64,000 bases of DNA. It comes from Pelecanus crispus (lineage: Eukaryota > Chordata > Aves > Pelecaniformes > Pelecanidae). The notes under the pieces were generated by a model. The model was not told where the DNA came from. It did no database searches and saw nothing but the letters and a program-made list of their open reading frames with translations. The stretch is from NCBI RefSeq assembly GCF_030463565.1, contig NC_134651.1, positions 13,838,734 to 13,902,733 on the forward strand. The letters run 5' to 3'. Positions 61,701-64,000 of the stretch are shown here, in pieces; within the stretch, counting starts at the first letter, position 1, and each line of letters opens with the position of its first letter. A program made the translations under genes and the position numbers.

Positions 61701-64000
61701 CCCCACGTCACCAAAAACTGAGAAGCATTGCTCCTGCCCCTTCTCCCAGCTCCACTGATGGGAGATGCTAGAGACCCCAGGAGCTGCTGGCCACCAGCTG
61801 AAACAAAACTGGTCCTCTGCAGCCTGAGAAATACCTTTACACTGCTTCTTCAGTGTGCATGTTTAGTGTTGGCTGCATGAAAAGAGAAAGAAATGCACAG
61901 CTTAAGACACATGTATCATCTTCCACTAGCCAGCAGTGGCCAACAACTCTAGCAGTATCAACAGCTTATTTAACCCTTAACTTTCAGGCTACCTTCTCTT
62001 CTAGTACCTGAACCTGAGCCCATGCCACGTTCCCCATGCACAGGCTGGCCACTGACCTGGTCCCAGCAGCACCCTGAGCCTCCCTGAGTGTCAAACTGAT
62101 CTGGTGCCATCCTGAGTGGGAACGTGCTGGAGGACACTGCAGGGAGAAACCTAGCTCTGGGGAGAAGATTTGATGGTAAGTTTTAGCTTTTTCCCTTTAA
62201 AGCTTCCAGAGGATTTTCATCAAAAAATCGTCACAGTCTTATTGCAAAAGTACTAAACTCAGGCACTGAAACTACATCCCACTTCACCTCCTAAAATGAT
62301 GGGCAAACAAACCAAAGATTCAGTTCCAGGAGGTACTTTCAAGCAACTCCAGCTGCACAGATAGATATTCTGGGACTCCTTTTCCTAGGTCCATGTAGTG
62401 GGCTTCAGGTTTATATCTGATCACAGGCAGGCACCGGGCTCCACTGTCGCATCAGTCAAAGGACTAGAGGGAATTGCCACTGGTCCAGTTCAATGTACCC
62501 CACACTTCAACAAGAAATGAAGAATTGCCTTCATAGCAGCATGAGAATTAAAATTGACCTGTGTTCATACCTAGATGCTCCCTTTCACATCTTGATTGGG
62601 TCCTCCTGCATCACACATCAATAACAAACTCGCAACCTACCCACAATTTTTTCAATCCCCCCCCCACATGAAGGCAAGCAGCAGTTGCGAAGCAGCACTT
62701 CCAAGAGGTTTCCTTTTCTTGGTGGAAGCAAGCAGATTTGACTATTTTGTAATAACTAGCAGAAGAACAGACCTAAACCACATTGCCTGGGAAGGCATAA
62801 CCACAGCTCCTTCCCTCTCACACCCCTGAAAACTCCTGTGGAAACACAGAGGACCTTGCATGGTGTGCAACTTCTGCATTACCAAAAGACATATTCCCTA
62901 GCACATCCTAAAGGAGACGGCAGGTAAAGGGATGTTCAGCTTAGGCTGAACCCACTGACAGGATACAGAAAGTACCCTCAAGTTTCAAAAAGTATCCTTA
63001 AAACACCTGATAGCATATCCACCTTCCAGGTTTCAAGCCAAACAGTGGTGTGAGTGATGATGTGATGGCCAGCCAGACACCCACTGCCGGTTGGTCACAG
63101 AGGAGGAATTATTTTTGGCCATGGCAGATTCTCCTCTGTCCTGCAAATCTGCTAACTGCTGGGTTCTTGGAAAAGACCAAGGTGGGATTATGCCTCTTCC
63201 TTGTGCTCAGATGCAGGTGCACATCCATTCTTGCATGCACCAAGGAACATGACTCTACTACAGCCCTCTAATTTGAAGGCTCAGTTGTTGTTTAACTGGA
63301 ATGGCAAAAAGATGGGGTGAGAAAATAATTGAGAAGAAACCTAGTCTTTTTCACCTCATTGTGTCTCTGTGACCTGGCAGTGTCCTTTAGGAGTTTGGTG
63401 ACCATGCTTCATAAGCAAGCAGTGTCCTGGAGTGATAACACACACACACACTGAGGTATCTCATTAGCTTACTCATGTGGGTCAAATCCTGTGAAACACT
63501 GAATGACACCAATGTCCGTTGACCTTAAGAGCTCTTTGCTCAGCACCTCATCAGGTGATACAACTGCAACAGATCTACAGCAATAGCACGACATGTACAC
63601 ACGCCCATGTACATGCAATAGCAATAACTGAGATCCCAGAGACATTAATTTTCTCACCGCTTCCCCTGCTGAGTCCCATACGCTTCCGCAATAAACACAA
63701 GGATTCTGATCAAGGCAATTCCCATGGGTATAAGCCACATTTTCCCTGGCATCTTCACTAGATACTCACTAACTCCAGAAAGAGCATCAGAGCACCTCAC
63801 AGTAGCTTGTTTCAAAGCCTTTGTGCCTCCTTGCAGGCCAGCTGCCTTCCTCTCCCTTGCCTTTGTCCAACTGGGAAACACATTTAATTACATTCATTTA
63901 TGTTCAAACAGGCCTACGGAAAAATAAGTGGATTAAAAGCTGGCCTGGAAAAATAATTAAACCCTATTGCGGCACAGCACAGCCAGCGTACTTGGGCTGC

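Larger units (their letters stand above)
37177..64000 (-). other. P3H2: P3H2 intron 1 (partial, at least 26.8 kb)
   Basis: No frame on the - strand encodes the expected N-terminal exon (signal peptide, two CxxxC pairs, YNYLQ segment), so exon 1 and the main promoter lie beyond 64000. No other gene is recognised on either strand. The open frames are short, overlap one another and lack homology. Listed separately are CpG-rich patches, old retroposon fragments, a hairpin and simple repeats. The segments 42770-49560 and 58740-64000 contain nothing I can name apart from minor simple sequence such as (CA)n at 63439-63451. Confidence 0.85.

Overview
This window is vertebrate nuclear DNA, most likely from a bird. 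It has intron-bearing genes with GT-AG splice sites, long non-coding stretches, local CpG-rich patches, and very few interspersed repeats (no Alu/B1-type SINEs, no recognisable young LINEs; only worn copies resembling CR1-L3/MIR). The compact convergent gene pair and low repeat load point to a bird or another sauropsid. I cannot name the species.

Two protein-coding genes are present, arranged tail to tail. At the left edge, on the + strand, lies the last coding exon of TP63 (positions 919-1215), which encodes the end of the p63-alpha SAM domain, the transactivation-inhibitory domain and the stop codon. Its 3' UTR runs to about 3960. On the - strand lies P3H2 (prolyl 3-hydroxylase 2, also LEPREL1). 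Fourteen exons, homologous to human exons 2-15, can be placed to the base between 37176 and 21445. They encode 546 residues ending in the ER-retention signal KDEL. All exon junction phases agree, and the Fe(II)/2-oxoglutarate residues are intact. Exon 1, with the signal peptide, is not in the window, so intron 1 covers at least 37177-64000. The order and orientation TP63(+)/P3H2(-) match human 3q28.

Layout: 1-918 TP63 last intron; 919-1215 TP63 exon 14; 1216-about 3960 TP63 3' UTR with three poly(A) signals; about 3960-17770 convergent intergenic region, holding a 50-bp exon-like segment, an A-rich block beside a TATA/CpG-island cluster, and homopolymers; about 17770-21444 P3H2 3' UTR or downstream region with three candidate poly(A) signals; 21445-37176 P3H2 exons 15 to 2 with introns of 93 bp to 2.9 kb; 37177-64000 P3H2 intron 1, with old retroposon fragments, a CRE-bearing CpG-rich patch, a second CpG-rich patch and a perfect 12-bp hairpin.

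The two genes do unrelated jobs: p63 is an epithelial transcription factor, and P3H2 is an ER collagen-modifying enzyme. Their adjacency is conserved synteny rather than a pathway. I found no novel multi-gene system. The points most worth a second look are the predicted two-residue shorter p63-beta tail, a 34-nt frame-shifting pseudo-exon in P3H2 intron 8, the TATA/CpG cluster between the genes, and the alternative starts for a short P3H2 isoform.
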